NCBI GenBank assembly: GCA_012719035.1
Contig: JAAYBD010000042.1
Span: 1-64,000 of the forward strand
Source: Clostridiales bacterium
GTDB lineage: Bacteria; Bacillota; Clostridia; Oscillospirales; Oscillospiraceae
DNA length: 64,000 nt
Reading direction: 5' to 3'
Below the pieces are notes generated by a model. The model was not told the DNA's origin, did no database searches, and saw nothing but the letters and a program-made list of their open reading frames with translations. Position numbers and translations under genes: made by a program. Below, piece by piece: positions 1 to 10,855 of the stretch. Every line of letters starts with the position of its first letter. Position 1 is the stretch's first letter.

Positions 1-270
1 CTTTTTGATATTCAAGACCTTACCACCTTTCACAAGCGCCCGCACTCAGGAAAGCGGACTGCTCATGCATTGTACGTACCATTCTATGTGCTTTGAAACC
101 GGCTGTGAAAACCTCGCAAATGCAGGGTGCAGGGCGTTTTTTAGTATTCTGCCGCCTTGATGCAAAAACATGATTTACATTTCAAAATAATACATTTTTT
201 TACTCAGAGAGTCGGATATACTTTCATTGCGGCGGGCAAGCCGCGGAAATAAATTCTTGAAGGGATATCC

Positions 271-1470
271 ATGAGCGATAGAAAAGCGATGCAAGTTTCA
301 ATGCTCGGAGGCTGCAGCCTTGCATATGGCGGCAGCACGCTTGACGGCAAAAGCGTCCGTTCAAGGCAGATATGGACGCTTCTCGAATACCTGATCACCT
401 ATCGTTTCAGGTGCGTTGCGCAGGAAGAACTGATAGACCTTTTGTATATGGAGGAAAAAATCAAAACTCCTTTAAGTGCGCTGAAAACGCTTATTCACCG
501 CGCACGTGCTGAGCTAAGCAGTCTCGGAATTATGGACGGCAAGGAAATGATTCAAAAATGTACGGGCGGTTACAGATGGAATCCCGACATTCCTCTGGAA
601 ATCGACACAGAGCGTTTTGAGGAACTTGTGAAAAAGGCGTCTTTATACGAATTTGACGGTGAAAACCAGCTTAGGCTTCGCTTGGAAGCCATAGACCTCT
701 ACAAGGGCGACTTTCTTCCGGATGCGGCAGGGGATATCTGGGCAATGTCAATTACGGCATACTATCGTTTCCTATATATGGACCTTGTCCATTCCGTTTT
801 GGCGGCGCTTATCGAGCGGGATATGTATGAGGATGTAATCTCTGTTGCCGGAAAGGCGCTTTCTATTGATCCGTATGACGAATCACTGTATGTAAACCTT
901 ATTTTAGCGCTTATAAACACGAATCAGGCACAGGCTGCCCGTACCCGGTATGAAAAAATGATGAAGCTTTTTTACAGTGAGCTTGGAGTCACTCCCTCAA
1001 AAGAGCTTCAAGCCTTGTATAAGAAGCTTTTGGAATCCGATAACGGCGTCGAGACAGATCTTGATGTTATAAAATCTCAGATGAAAGAGATGGATGGCGC
1101 AAAAGGTGCATTTTTCTGTGAATATGCTTTTTTCAAGGATGTTTACAGACTGGAAGCGCGTTCCGCGGCAAGAGAGGGCGGCTGCGTCCATATCTGCCTG
1201 ATAAGCATCAGCGGAAAGGACGGAAGACCCCCTGCCCAAAAAGTTCGGAATGAGGCGATGCGGAAACTTTCCGAGTGCATCAGGAAGTCCCTGCGCCGCG
1301 GAGATGTTTACTCCCGATACAGCATATCCCAGTTTGTCATCCTGCTCCCTCTGACAAGTTATGAAAACGGCAAAGCGGTACTTGAAAGAATCAAACACCG
1401 GTTTCGGCGTGATTATCCGCGTTTGCCGGTCTCGGTTACATATTCTCTGCAGGAGGTTGAAGCTATATAG
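271..1470 (+). CDS. BTAD/SARP-type transcriptional regulator with degenerate GGDEF-like C-terminal domain
   Basis: 399-aa ORF. N-terminal winged-helix/BTAD features (LIHRARAELSSLG...GGYRWN; DPYDESLYVNLILAL...YEKMMKLFYSELGVTPSKELQALYKKL). C-terminus RRGDVYSRYSISQFVILLPLTSYENGKAVLERI resembles a GGDEF fold without the GGDEF motif. Confidence 0.8.
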   Translation: MSDRKAMQVSMLGGCSLAYGGSTLDGKSVRSRQIWTLLEYLITYRFRCVAQEELIDLLYMEEKIKTPLSALKTLIHRARAELSSLGIMDGKEMIQKCTGGYRWNPDIPLEIDTERFEELVKKASLYEFDGENQLRLRLEAIDLYKGDFLPDAAGDIWAMSITAYYRFLYMDLVHSVLAALIERDMYEDVISVAGKALSIDPYDESLYVNLILALINTNQAQAARTRYEKMMKLFYSELGVTPSKELQALYKKLLESDNGVETDLDVIKSQMKEMDGAKGAFFCEYAFFKDVYRLEARSAAREGGCVHICLISISGKDGRPPAQKVRNEAMRKLSECIRKSLRRGDVYSRYSISQFVILLPLTSYENGKAVLERIKHRFRRDYPRLPVSVTYSLQEVEAI

Positions 1471-1865
1471 AGGGCGGATAAAGTAAGACAGACAGGATAT
1501 GGGGCTTTTTATATCTGTCAGCGCAATTAAAAAATGAGCTTTCCCCATATAGACGTATTTTGCAATGCCCTGCCTGAAAAAGCAAAGCATCCTTTTTCCG
1601 GTTATTCGCATAAACTTCTCAGTTTTGACCAGACTATTGTACGGAAAGCTGAGCTTCCGAATAAAGAGCATGACACTGGGTCGACCAGATACCATTGCGG
1701 GAATCGGAATTAAGTTGCTGAAAAAGGTATGGAATTGTCAAATAATTAATTAATTTGCACCATATTGACATGGTATTAATTGTGTGATATCGTACAAACA
1801 GAATCTGGAGAGTCCAGTTTTCGAGATAATCTGTGGGCTATTTGAGCATGAAAGGGGCACACATT

Positions 1866-2642
1866 ATGAGCAGCATTTTTGATTTGACAGGAAAAGTTGC
1901 GGTTGTGACCGGAGCTTCATCGGGACTTGGCGCGGATGCAGCAATGGCATATGCTGAGGCAGGGGCGGACGTTGCATTACTTGCCCGTAGGATAGAGAAA
2001 CTTGAGTCCGTAAAAAGCGATATAGAAAAACTGGGACGCAGGGCAATAGCCGTGCAGTGCGATGTAACGAACGAAGAAAGCGTAAAAAACGCTATGCAGT
2101 CCGTTATGGATGCTTTCGGAAAAATAGATATACTTCTGAACAATGCGGGAGTAGCTGTGCGCGGCGGAGTGGATGACATGACAGAGGAGGATTGGGATAA
2201 ATCCTTCGACACCAATGTAAAGGGCATATTTTTTGCCTGCAAGTATGTTGTTCCTCATATGAAAGAAAAAGGTTACGGAAAAATTGTCAATATTTCATCG
2301 GTAAACGCAATAGTTGCGGATAAGAACGATATGTTCATCCGCCACTCATACAACTCCTCAAAGGCGGCGGTTATCGGACTTACCAGAGGCATGGCAGCCT
2401 CATACGCTCAATATGGCATTACTGTCAACGCTATAGGTCCGGCACTGTTTGAAACAGAGATGACAGTTGATAAGCTTTTCAAATCAGAGGAATTCCTTAG
2501 TTTTTATTCCTACATGAATCCCGCCGGACGCCCCGGAAAAAAGGGCGAGCTCAACGGCACCGTTCTGTATCTCTCCAGCGATGCATCAAGCTATGTGCAG
2601 GGACAGTTTATAACTGTTGACGGCGGAGGATCGATCGTCTAA
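1866..2642 (+). CDS. SDR family NAD(P)-dependent oxidoreductase (gluconate 5-dehydrogenase-like)
   Basis: TGxxxGxG motif (VVTGASSGLG), NNAG, YNSSKAA catalytic YxxxK, C-terminal VDGGG. Internal ATG at 1866 preferred over 1833. Confidence 0.9.
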   Translation: MSSIFDLTGKVAVVTGASSGLGADAAMAYAEAGADVALLARRIEKLESVKSDIEKLGRRAIAVQCDVTNEESVKNAMQSVMDAFGKIDILLNNAGVAVRGGVDDMTEEDWDKSFDTNVKGIFFACKYVVPHMKEKGYGKIVNISSVNAIVADKNDMFIRHSYNSSKAAVIGLTRGMAASYAQYGITVNAIGPALFETEMTVDKLFKSEEFLSFYSYMNPAGRPGKKGELNGTVLYLSSDASSYVQGQFITVDGGGSIV

Positions 2643-2681
2643 TATTGTTTTCCTTATAATTTCCAATACTAATGTTCTTCT

Positions 2682-2718
2682 GGAGGGTGCAGCCTTGCTG
2701 TCACCCTCCGCCACTTTT
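2682..2718 (+). terminator. Rho-independent terminator after SDR gene
   Basis: GGAGGGTG...CACCCTCC stem followed by cgccacttttta. Confidence 0.6.
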
Positions 2719-2995
2719 TAGACAGCATTTTACAGAAAATAATGATATAGAAAATACAGGGGATTTTTGCGCTTAGGCATAGCCCTGTATTTTGCTTTTT
2801 CTAAACTGTCACCAAATGCGGACCGAGATTCGAGCAAATTATTATTGATTTCTACAATTTTGATATGTTAATATGTATATATGAATGAGTATGATTTGAT
2901 GCCGGGCACATTATTATTACTTGATGAGTGGGTGTTTTGAAACAATCTGAATAAACCTATACACAGTTCACGTTAGCTGTTGCGAAAGGTGGCTT

Positions 2996-3571
2996 ATGGT
3001 TTTGGCGAGTTTTACAAAGAAGGAAATCATATCAACATTTTTTCGGCTGCTTGAACAAAAGCCATTGTCAAAAATTACAGTGAAGAATATTGTTGAGGAG
3101 TGCGGAATAAATAGGAATACTTTCTATTATTATTACAGAGACATTTATGATCTTGTAGACGATATCTTCAACATCGAAACGGAAAAGGTGACCTCGCAAA
3201 ACCCTGTCCATGGATATTGGCAGGAAGGCTGCCTCCAGTCTATGCACTATCTTGTAGAACATTCTATGATAATACATAATGTTTTCAATTCGATCAGTCT
3301 TGAAACAATAAAGGCTTATCTCTTCAAGGTAGCTCACAGACTTCTTATGACTTTTTCTAATAAAGTTACAGAGGGAAAATATGTGCCGGAGGAGGACAAA
3401 CGCTTCATTGCGGACTTTTATTCCCATGCGTTTGTTGGAACTTTCCTTGATTGGATACGTGGGGGGATGAAGCAGCAGCCGGAAAAACTCATCGAAATGA
3501 TGGGAAGGCTTCTTAACGGCAGCATATACGATGTGCTTCGCAGAAGTTCTAAAGATATAAAGTTTGGCTAA
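2996..3571 (+). CDS. TetR/AcrR family transcriptional regulator (DhaS-like)
   Basis: N-terminal HTH FTKKEIISTFFRLLEQKPLSKITVKNIVEECGINRNTFYYYYRDIYDLVDDI. Confidence 0.85.
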   Translation: MVLASFTKKEIISTFFRLLEQKPLSKITVKNIVEECGINRNTFYYYYRDIYDLVDDIFNIETEKVTSQNPVHGYWQEGCLQSMHYLVEHSMIIHNVFNSISLETIKAYLFKVAHRLLMTFSNKVTEGKYVPEEDKRFIADFYSHAFVGTFLDWIRGGMKQQPEKLIEMMGRLLNGSIYDVLRRSSKDIKFG

Positions 3572-3807
3572 TAAAATTCAATGTTTTCGATTGCAGTGCC
3601 CAAAAGTCTAACATCATACTAAATGAGCGCACCAAAATGAGTTTTCTCAAAGTATAGAAGCAGAGCGGGGAGCGGCAGCAATAATGCCGCCCCCGCTGTT
3701 TTGTCTGATTTTCTACAGACAGCCGCTGTTCTGTTAAGACTCCGCACAGGATTTAAAAAATTTAAACATGTTAGACAAATTTGGAAAGATAATGTATTAT
3801 TATAATG

Positions 3808-3860
3808 TTGACATATCAAAATCGTGATGATAAAATATACACAATATACGGTATACGATG
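3808..3860 (+). promoter_or_regulatory. SigmaA-type promoter with overlapping GTATAC-core operator for the RbsABC-like operon
   Basis: TTGACA (3808-3813), 17 bp, TAAAAT (3831-3836); operator-like ATACGGTATACGATG at 3846-3860, just downstream of the -10, related to the palindrome at 13779-13794. Confidence 0.65.
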
Positions 3861-3932
3861 TGTATTGATTAGTGGAAATTGCTATAAATCACTTTATAAG
3901 TCTTGTCGATTTCTTAGGTTAGCGAGGGAATT

Positions 3933-5423
3933 ATGGAAAAGATGGCTTTAGAGATGCGCGGCATCGTGAAGCGCTTCGCTCACAATACCGTTCTCGATCA
4001 CGTAGATCTGTCAATAAAAGCGGGCGAAATCCATGCTTTGATGGGAGAAAATGGCGCCGGCAAGTCCACATTGATGAAAATTTTGATGGGTATATATACC
4101 AAGGATTGCGGAGAAATACTGGTGGAGGGCAAACCTCTTCAGGCAGCCAATCCCAAGCAGGCTCTTGAAAACGGCATTGCGATGATACATCAGGAACTGA
4201 ATCCCGTCCTTGATATGAGCATTGCGGAAAACATATTTATCGGAAGAGAGCTGCACAAAGGTCCGATGAAGATTGTTGATAAAGAGAGCATGCTGAAAGA
4301 AGCAGGCAAGCTTATCAAAGACGTCGGTCTCAACATATCGCCCAAAAAGACGATGAGGGGTCTCAGTGTTGCGCAAATGCAGCTTGTTGAGATAGTCAAG
4401 GCAACCTCCCAGAATGCAAAGGTAATAATCATGGACGAGCCTACTTCGGCACTGACGGAAAAAGAGGTCAAGGTGCTGTTCAAAGTTATTGAAAGGCTCA
4501 AGTCCGATGGAGTAGCTATCATATTTATATCCCACAAAATAGAAGAGGTTTTTGCAGTTTCCGATAGGATAACCGTTCTTCGCGACGGCAAGCATATCGG
4601 CGTGCTTGAAACCAAAAATGCTACCCATGACCAGCTTATTTCCATGATGGTCGGGCGCGAAATTAAAGAAATATTCCCAAAGGTAGAGGTTCCGATTGGA
4701 GATGTTGCCCTTGAAGTCAGAGATCTTTGTTATTGCGACAAGGTCTGCAATGTAAGCTTTTCTGTCAGAAAAGGCGAGATTCTCGGCATCGCGGGGCTTG
4801 TCGGATCAGGACGAAGCGAAACGGCGAGCGCCGTATTCGGCGTCCTCCCCAAAAAATGCGGAGAGATATATGTTAACGGCAAAAAGGTCGAAATAAAAAG
4901 TCCCAGAGATGCCGTTAAGAAAAAAATAGCCTACGTTACGGAGGACAGAAAGGTTACAGGGCTGAACCTTATCGCCTCCGTCAGAGAAAATATAACAATT
5001 GTTTCTATCAAGAATCTCACAAAGCGTTTTCTGCTGAACAAAGAAAACGAGAAAAAAGCGGCTGACGAATATATAGCAAAAATGAAGGTGAAAACAGATA
5101 GCTGCGAAAAACAGGTGCTGTTCCTGTCAGGCGGAAATCAGCAGAAGGTAGCAATCTCAAAATGGCTTTTAGGCGATCCCGAAATCATTATTCTGGACGA
5201 GCCGACACGCGGAATCGACGTTGGTGCCAAAAGAGATATATACCTGCTTATGGGTGAGCTCGTCAAGCAGGGAAAAGCGATCATTATGATTTCTTCGGAA
5301 ATGCCCGAGATAATGGGAATGAGCGACAGGATCGTTGTTTTGTCAGACGGTAAGGTAAGCGGCGAAATCGAAAGAAAAGATTTTGACCAGGAGCGCATAA
5401 TGCACATGCAGTTTGCGCAATAA
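3933..5423 (+). CDS. Sugar ABC transporter, duplicated ATP-binding protein (RbsA/MglA/XylG family)
   Basis: Two ABC domains: Walker A GENGAGKST, signature region LSVAQMQLVEI, second half LSGGNQQKVAISKWL, Walker B IIILDEPT. Confidence 0.95.
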   Translation: MEKMALEMRGIVKRFAHNTVLDHVDLSIKAGEIHALMGENGAGKSTLMKILMGIYTKDCGEILVEGKPLQAANPKQALENGIAMIHQELNPVLDMSIAENIFIGRELHKGPMKIVDKESMLKEAGKLIKDVGLNISPKKTMRGLSVAQMQLVEIVKATSQNAKVIIMDEPTSALTEKEVKVLFKVIERLKSDGVAIIFISHKIEEVFAVSDRITVLRDGKHIGVLETKNATHDQLISMMVGREIKEIFPKVEVPIGDVALEVRDLCYCDKVCNVSFSVRKGEILGIAGLVGSGRSETASAVFGVLPKKCGEIYVNGKKVEIKSPRDAVKKKIAYVTEDRKVTGLNLIASVRENITIVSIKNLTKRFLLNKENEKKAADEYIAKMKVKTDSCEKQVLFLSGGNQQKVAISKWLLGDPEIIILDEPTRGIDVGAKRDIYLLMGELVKQGKAIIMISSEMPEIMGMSDRIVVLSDGKVSGEIERKDFDQERIMHMQFAQ

Positions 5424-5440
5424 TGTGGGAGGGGTAGGCT

Positions 5441-6415
5441 TTGAATAACAGAGGCAGGATTTTAAAAGACGCAAGGCAAAGGAGCGGTGTGATACGTGAA
5501 TTTGCGATGCTCATCATATTGTTGGTGATAGTAGGAGTTTTGAGCATCCTTTCCCCGAAATTTGCCCAGTTTGATAACTTTATCAACATTTTCAAGCAGA
5601 CCGCCATCAATGGAATACTTGCCACCGGCATGGCAATGGTTATCTTAACCGGCGGGTTTGATTTGTCGGTCGGTTCGATTGTCGGACTTTCGGGAGTTGT
5701 GGCGGCACTTTTAGCGCAGGGAAATTATCCTATTTACGTACCCGTTCTGGCTGCAATACTTATAGGCACTATAGCAGGTCTTTTTAACGGAACATTGGTA
5801 TCATATTTTGGCATTCCGGCTTTCGTGGTAACACTCGGATCGCAGTCGATAATACGCGGACTTGCCTATGTAGTAAGCGGCGGGCGCCCTGTGTTCGGTG
5901 TCTGTAAGGCTTATGAAAACATTGCAGGCGGAAAGCTGTTCGGAGTTATACCCTATCTGGTAATATATCTTTTTATAATTGTGTTGGTAGTCGGATTTGT
6001 TCTGACAAAGACTATCTACGGCAGAAGATTATATGCGGTCGGCGGAAATGAAGAGGCTGCCAAAGTGTCGGGCATCAACGTAAAGGCGATGAAGATGTCT
6101 GCTTTCATGATTGCGGGGCTCCTCTCCGGCGTTGCAGGTATGCTGCTTACCTCGAGAGCTATATCCGGCTCACCGCAGACCGGCGAGGGCTATGAGCTTG
6201 ACGCTATCGCAGCGGTCGTAATCGGCGGCTTCAGCCTTAGCGGCGGGTCGGGGAAATGGTACGGCATCATAATTGGTGCGCTCATTTTGTCCGTACTCGG
6301 AAACGGACTTGATATTTTGGGTATAAAATCATTTTACCAGTTAATCCTTAAAGGAACGATAGTGATTTTGGCGGTTTATCTTGACGTAAGAAGCCGCAGA
6401 AAAATAAGCGCATGA
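5441..6415 (+). CDS. Sugar ABC transporter permease (RbsC family)
   Basis: Hydrophobic multi-TM ORF with NIFKQTAINGILATGMAMVILTGGFDLSVGSIVGLSG, typical of RbsC. Confidence 0.95.
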   Translation: MNNRGRILKDARQRSGVIREFAMLIILLVIVGVLSILSPKFAQFDNFINIFKQTAINGILATGMAMVILTGGFDLSVGSIVGLSGVVAALLAQGNYPIYVPVLAAILIGTIAGLFNGTLVSYFGIPAFVVTLGSQSIIRGLAYVVSGGRPVFGVCKAYENIAGGKLFGVIPYLVIYLFIIVLVVGFVLTKTIYGRRLYAVGGNEEAAKVSGINVKAMKMSAFMIAGLLSGVAGMLLTSRAISGSPQTGEGYELDAIAAVVIGGFSLSGGSGKWYGIIIGALILSVLGNGLDILGIKSFYQLILKGTIVILAVYLDVRSRRKISA

Positions 6416-6473
6416 TTTCCTTTATCTTATGAGCTATGTCATTGACATAAAAAATACTGAAAAGGAGACAATT

Positions 6474-7430
6474 ATGAAAAAGACTTTAACAATTATCCTT
6501 GCACTTGTTCTCGTTTTCGCGCTCGCAGCTTGTGGACAGACAAAGCCGGCGGAAAGCCCCGCGGGAACAGAAACGGCAGGCGAGACCCCTAATTTCGTTT
6601 TCTGCATCAGCCATATGTCAAATGACTGGGCAATCACAGCATCCGATTCAATGGAAGCTGCGGCAGAAGCGGCGGGAGCTAAGCTTACCGTCAATGAGGC
6701 TGGAAAGGACATCAGTACACAAATCAGCCAGATCGAATCTGCAATCAATCAGAAAGCAGACTGCATCATCATCGAGCCTGTATCCGCAGACGGTGTTATA
6801 CCCGCAGTTGAGCAGGCAGTAGCAGCAGGCATCCCCGTAATCATCTATAACCAGAACATTTCCGATCCTTCCAAGGCAACCTGCTTTGTCGGCGTTTCCA
6901 ACGAAGATCTCGGATATATGGAGATGAAGAGAGCCTGCGAGGACATCGGAGGCAAAGGCAATGTCGCTATCCTGACCGGACCTGTCGGCTCTGAAGGCGA
7001 GATCGGACGTTCCGCGGGCTATAAAAAGGCTCTTCAGGAGTATCCCGATGTAAAGGTCGTTTATGAGGATGACGGACAGTGGACAACCGAAAACGGCTTG
7101 AAGTTTGCTGAAAACTGGCTCCAGACCGGCACAGAGATCAACGCATTTGTCTGCCAGAACGATGGTATGGCAATGGGCTGTGTAAAGGCTGTGGAAGACA
7201 AGAACCTTCAGGATTCCATCAAGATTTATGGTCTTGACGCTGTAAAAGACGCTTTGCAGGCTGTAAAGGACGGACGTCTTGCAATCACTGTTTCGCAGGC
7301 GACCGAGGATCAGTCAAAGGCTGCCATCGAAACAGCCATGAAGCTTTTTAAGGGCGAGAGCGTTGAATCCGAAATTCTTGCACAAGGCATTATCATTGAC
7401 GCTTCTAATGTTGACCAGTATCTCAAATAA
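6474..7430 (+). CDS. Sugar ABC transporter substrate-binding lipoprotein (RbsB-like)
   Basis: Lipobox LAAC, SBP_bac_4-type fold (AEAAGAKLTVNEAGKDISTQISQIESAINQKADCIIIEPVS). Start set at the ATG at 6474 after an aaaggag RBS. Confidence 0.93.
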   Translation: MKKTLTIILALVLVFALAACGQTKPAESPAGTETAGETPNFVFCISHMSNDWAITASDSMEAAAEAAGAKLTVNEAGKDISTQISQIESAINQKADCIIIEPVSADGVIPAVEQAVAAGIPVIIYNQNISDPSKATCFVGVSNEDLGYMEMKRACEDIGGKGNVAILTGPVGSEGEIGRSAGYKKALQEYPDVKVVYEDDGQWTTENGLKFAENWLQTGTEINAFVCQNDGMAMGCVKAVEDKNLQDSIKIYGLDAVKDALQAVKDGRLAITVSQATEDQSKAAIETAMKLFKGESVESEILAQGIIIDASNVDQYLK

Positions 7431-7481
7431 ATAGAATTATTGAGGCATGACATAGCTTCATGGTTAGACCAGCATTATTTT

Positions 7482-7512
7482 GCAGCCGTCCTTCTGGACG
7501 GCTGCTTTTTTA
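7482..7512 (+). terminator. Rho-independent terminator after RbsABC-like operon
   Basis: GCAGCCGTCC-ttct-GGACGGCTGC then TTTTTT. Confidence 0.9.
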
Positions 7513-7582
7513 AAATATACAGACAAGGAAAGACAGCCTCCGTTTCCGGAGACTGCCTTCCGCATGGATAACTATTTTTCAA

Positions 7583-8644
7583 TCAGTCGAAGTTTATCAT
7601 GATTTTAACGATGTTCGCCTTGTCGTGGCAAGCCCTGTCCACTGCTTTTTGAAGATCGTTGAAGCTGTAGTAATCTGTAGTCAGCTTCTTAAAGTCGAAT
7701 TTTTTACGGACTTGGCTCATAAAGCGTATCGTTCTGGGCATGAAGTGGTCTGTTCCGCCGGAGCCTTTTATACGGAGCGTCTTCCAGTTTGTCCAGCCGA
7801 TCTCAACGGGAATATCGCGTCCGAGAGTGTGACCCGTAAGGCTGACGCGGCAGTTATGACCGGCTATTTGGAACAGTTCCGATATAGCAGCATCAGAGCC
7901 GGAGCATTCGCAGATAAGCGAAGGACCGCCAAGGCTTTTTGGGCAGATGTTTTTGACTTGTTCACGGAAGTCGGGGGCTGTGGGATCAAGGGCGTAGTCG
8001 GCTCCGTATTCAAGCGCAAGCTTACGGCGGCTTTCGAGCGGGTCGACCATAATTGTAACGGCGTTTGCCATTTTGCAGGTCATAAGGGCGCATAAACCGA
8101 CAGGACCGCAGCCGAAAATCATCGCATAGTCGGAAGCGTCAACATAGCCGCCGTTGCCCCAAACGGAGAAATAGCCGATTGAGAAAGGTTCCACCCATGC
8201 GCCGTCCACATAATCCCAGTCATCGGGGAATTTGTGGAGGTTGCCTTCGGTGCAGATGAGATATTCGCCCCATCCTCCGGGCGTGTCGGGACCGAAACCA
8301 ATTTCCTTGAAGTTCTGGCATGCGGAGGGCATAAGTCCGCTTTTGCAGCTTTCGCATACGCCGCAGGCAACAACACAGTCGCTTGTGACCCTGTCGCCGG
8401 GTTTGAGCGTCTTTATATCGGCACCTGCAGTAACGACATCGCCCGCCCATTCATGACCGGGGACAAAGGGCTGTATGTCGTAGCGGCCCTCCTTGGACTT
8501 TCCTTCGTATATTTCCACATCGGAACCGCAGATACCGCAGGCTCTTACCTTGACGAGAACTTCGTTCGGTTTGATTTCGGGAAGCTCTACCTCTGTCATG
8601 CGCAGGTCAAAGGGACCGTGAAGAAAAGCTTGTGTGCACTTCAT
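7583..8644 (-). CDS. Zinc-dependent alcohol/polyol dehydrogenase (MDR family; IolM-like candidate)
   Basis: GHEWAGDVV zinc-site motif, CGVCESCKSGLMPSACQN structural zinc cysteines, MIFGCGPVGL nucleotide-binding motif. Confidence 0.9.
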   Translation of the reverse strand: MKCTQAFLHGPFDLRMTEVELPEIKPNEVLVKVRACGICGSDVEIYEGKSKEGRYDIQPFVPGHEWAGDVVTAGADIKTLKPGDRVTSDCVVACGVCESCKSGLMPSACQNFKEIGFGPDTPGGWGEYLICTEGNLHKFPDDWDYVDGAWVEPFSIGYFSVWGNGGYVDASDYAMIFGCGPVGLCALMTCKMANAVTIMVDPLESRRKLALEYGADYALDPTAPDFREQVKNICPKSLGGPSLICECSGSDAAISELFQIAGHNCRVSLTGHTLGRDIPVEIGWTNWKTLRIKGSGGTDHFMPRTIRFMSQVRKKFDFKKLTTDYYSFNDLQKAVDRACHDKANIVKIMINFD

Positions 8645-8658
8645 GGTGCATTTCCTCC

Positions 8659-9786
8659 TTATAGTTTTTCAAAAATTCCGATTCTGGGAAGCTGGTCTAC
8701 AGACTTCCAACCCTCGCTCAGCGGCTCCTTGAGGAAAGGTGCAAGCTCCTCCTTGGTGCGCAGCGTGATCATATCAACTGGGGGAAGCTTGCCGGCGGGA
8801 TATTTCTCAAGAATCTCATCGTGTACGAGAGTCAGATATTTCAAGATAGCGGCAATTGGTCTTTTTGCCTTTTCGGGTGTTGCAAGCTTGGGATTTCCAA
8901 CAACGCCCTGCGGAGTGCCGGTTCTCTCGATTGCGGCGTGTCCCTCACCCTCGCTCCATGTGTGCGGACGTCCGTATGAATCGATAGAGTTGTCATAGTG
9001 ACCGTTAAAAAGATAGCTTGTCGGCCATGCCTCTTCGGCGGAGTCCATGTCTATCATATCGGGGAACAGAAGCTGGGCAACTGCCGTTTCCGCTTCGTCG
9101 GCGTGGATAAACGGAGTATCCATACTGTTTGCGTGTGTTGTTTCCGGAGTAAAAAACTCGCGGACGGCGCGGTGCCATTCGACAGCCATGACGATTGCGG
9201 GAAGCTGGAAACGCTTAAAGAACTCATGGACGGCGGTTTCGATCATCCACTTATGACCGTGGTTGTTTACAAGTATCATCTTGCGGTATCCGTCGTTCCA
9301 AAGCCCCACCATGGTGTATATAAGCGTTTCGACTACGACTTCCTGCGGCATGATTATAGTTCCGGGCATACCCATGTGGTGATAGGGATGTCCGCCGTAA
9401 TTGAGTGGAGGGAAGGTGAGGGAGCATTCACAGCCGCGCTTTGCCGTATACCGTCTTACACCTTCTATTATCTGCGTAACCATGAAAGTGTCAAGACCTG
9501 TATTTGCGTGCATTCCATGATTTTCGGTGCATCCGATGGGAATAAAGACGATGTCGTTTTTATTCCGTTTTTCTACCTGCTTGGATCTGGGGGTAGTCTG
9601 TATATATGAACCCGCCTTGCCAAGCTCTGAGGGTGCTCCCATTCCATACTCCTCAAGTATTTTATCTATCTCTTCGTCAGAAGCCTCCCAAAGCTGTTTT
9701 TTCATTTCACCGACACTTGTTCCGGTTTCAAAACTGATTCTTGGGTTATCTGTGGTGTACCATTTTTTCTCTTTATAGTTCTCCAT
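8659..9786 (-). CDS. Creatininase-family hydrolase (IolN-like, 3-dehydro-scyllo-inosose hydrolase candidate)
   Basis: Creatininase motifs VFIPIGCTENHGMHANTGLDTFMV, GGHPYHHMGMPGTI, VNNHGHKWMIE, HADEAETA. Start MENYKEKKW at 9786 after a gaggaga RBS. Confidence 0.85.
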   Translation of the reverse strand: MENYKEKKWYTTDNPRISFETGTSVGEMKKQLWEASDEEIDKILEEYGMGAPSELGKAGSYIQTTPRSKQVEKRNKNDIVFIPIGCTENHGMHANTGLDTFMVTQIIEGVRRYTAKRGCECSLTFPPLNYGGHPYHHMGMPGTIIMPQEVVVETLIYTMVGLWNDGYRKMILVNNHGHKWMIETAVHEFFKRFQLPAIVMAVEWHRAVREFFTPETTHANSMDTPFIHADEAETAVAQLLFPDMIDMDSAEEAWPTSYLFNGHYDNSIDSYGRPHTWSEGEGHAAIERTGTPQGVVGNPKLATPEKAKRPIAAILKYLTLVHDEILEKYPAGKLPPVDMITLRTKEELAPFLKEPLSEGWKSVDQLPRIGIFEKL

Positions 9787-9811
9787 GACAATCTCCTCTA
9801 TTATCTGTTTT

Positions 9812-10843
9812 TTATCTCTGCACTCTTCCCGAACCGTCGCCGCCCGCAAGGTTCTCAACTTCTGCAACGCTTACGCGGTTAAAATCACCGAGGATAGAGT
9901 GTTTCAGGCAGGATGCGGCGACCGCAAATTCAAGTGCCCTCTGTTTGTCGGTATAAGAATTTAGCCCGTAGATCAGCCCGCCCGCAAAGCTGTCTCCTCC
10001 GCCGACGCGGTCAACAATGTCGTTTATCATATATTTACGGCTTAAATAGAATTTTTCTCTGTCGTTAAGGCAGGCTGCCCAGCCGTTTGTATCCGCGCTT
10101 TTGCTCTCTCTCAGGGTAATGGCGACCATCTTCATGTTCGGATACTTTGCGAGAACCGCGTTTGACAATTCCTCATATTTCTTTACGTCAAGCTCGCCGC
10201 TTTCGACCTTGACATCAACGGTGATGCCAAGCGACTTCTGGCAGTCCTCCTCGTTTGCTATGGCTACATCTACATATTTTGCGATTTCGCCCATTACCTC
10301 GGGAGCGGTCTTGCCGTATTTCCAAAGCTTTTTTCTGAAGTTCAGGTCACAGGACACTGTGATGCCGCGCTTTTTAGCTTCCTTGACGCTTTCGAGCGAA
10401 AGCTCCATTGCGCTTTCAGAAATCGCCGGAGTTATTCCCGTAATATGGAACCATTCAACGCCCTCAAAGGACTTGTTCCAATCTATATCTCCCGGTTTTG
10501 CGAGGGAGATTGAGGAGTATTCGCGGTCATATACGACCTTTGACGGACGTTGGTTCGCGCCCGCTTCCAAATAGTAGATGCCCATTCGTCCCTTGCCTCT
10601 GAGGATGCGGCTTGTATCGACACCATGCCGGCGTAGCTCCTTAACGCACTCATCTCCGATGGCGTTGTCCGGCAGAACAGTCAGAAATCCCGCATCAAGA
10701 CCATAGTTTGCAAGTGACACCGCGACATTGGCTTCACCGCCGCCGAAAGTGGCTTCAAAAGCAGGGCTTTGAAAAAATCTCTCAAAACCGGGTGACTTTA
10801 AGCGAAGCATTATTTCTCCGAATGTTAAAAACTTCATTTTCAA
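9812..10843 (-). CDS. kdgK: PfkB-family sugar kinase, 2-keto-3-deoxygluconate kinase-like
   Basis: [38 protein letters not shown]-terminal signature; C-terminal [14 protein letters not shown] anion-hole motif. Confidence 0.85.
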   Translation of the reverse strand: MKMKFLTFGEIMLRLKSPGFERFFQSPAFEATFGGGEANVAVSLANYGLDAGFLTVLPDNAIGDECVKELRRHGVDTSRILRGKGRMGIYYLEAGANQRPSKVVYDREYSSISLAKPGDIDWNKSFEGVEWFHITGITPAISESAMELSLESVKEAKKRGITVSCDLNFRKKLWKYGKTAPEVMGEIAKYVDVAIANEEDCQKSLGITVDVKVESGELDVKKYEELSNAVLAKYPNMKMVAITLRESKSADTNGWAACLNDREKFYLSRKYMINDIVDRVGGGDSFAGGLIYGLNSYTDKQRALEFAVAASCLKHSILGDFNRVSVAEVENLAGGDGSGRVQR

Positions 10844-10855
10844 TACCTCCCTTAG

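Noticed and set aside
997-1695. 232-aa minus-strand ORF overlapping the BTAD regulator
   Set aside because: Antisense to a well-supported CDS, no recognisable domain; likely a by-product of codon bias.
8234-8998. 254-aa plus-strand ORF across the dehydrogenase/creatininase junction
   Set aside because: Antisense to two strong family members; composition is not protein-like and shows no domain.
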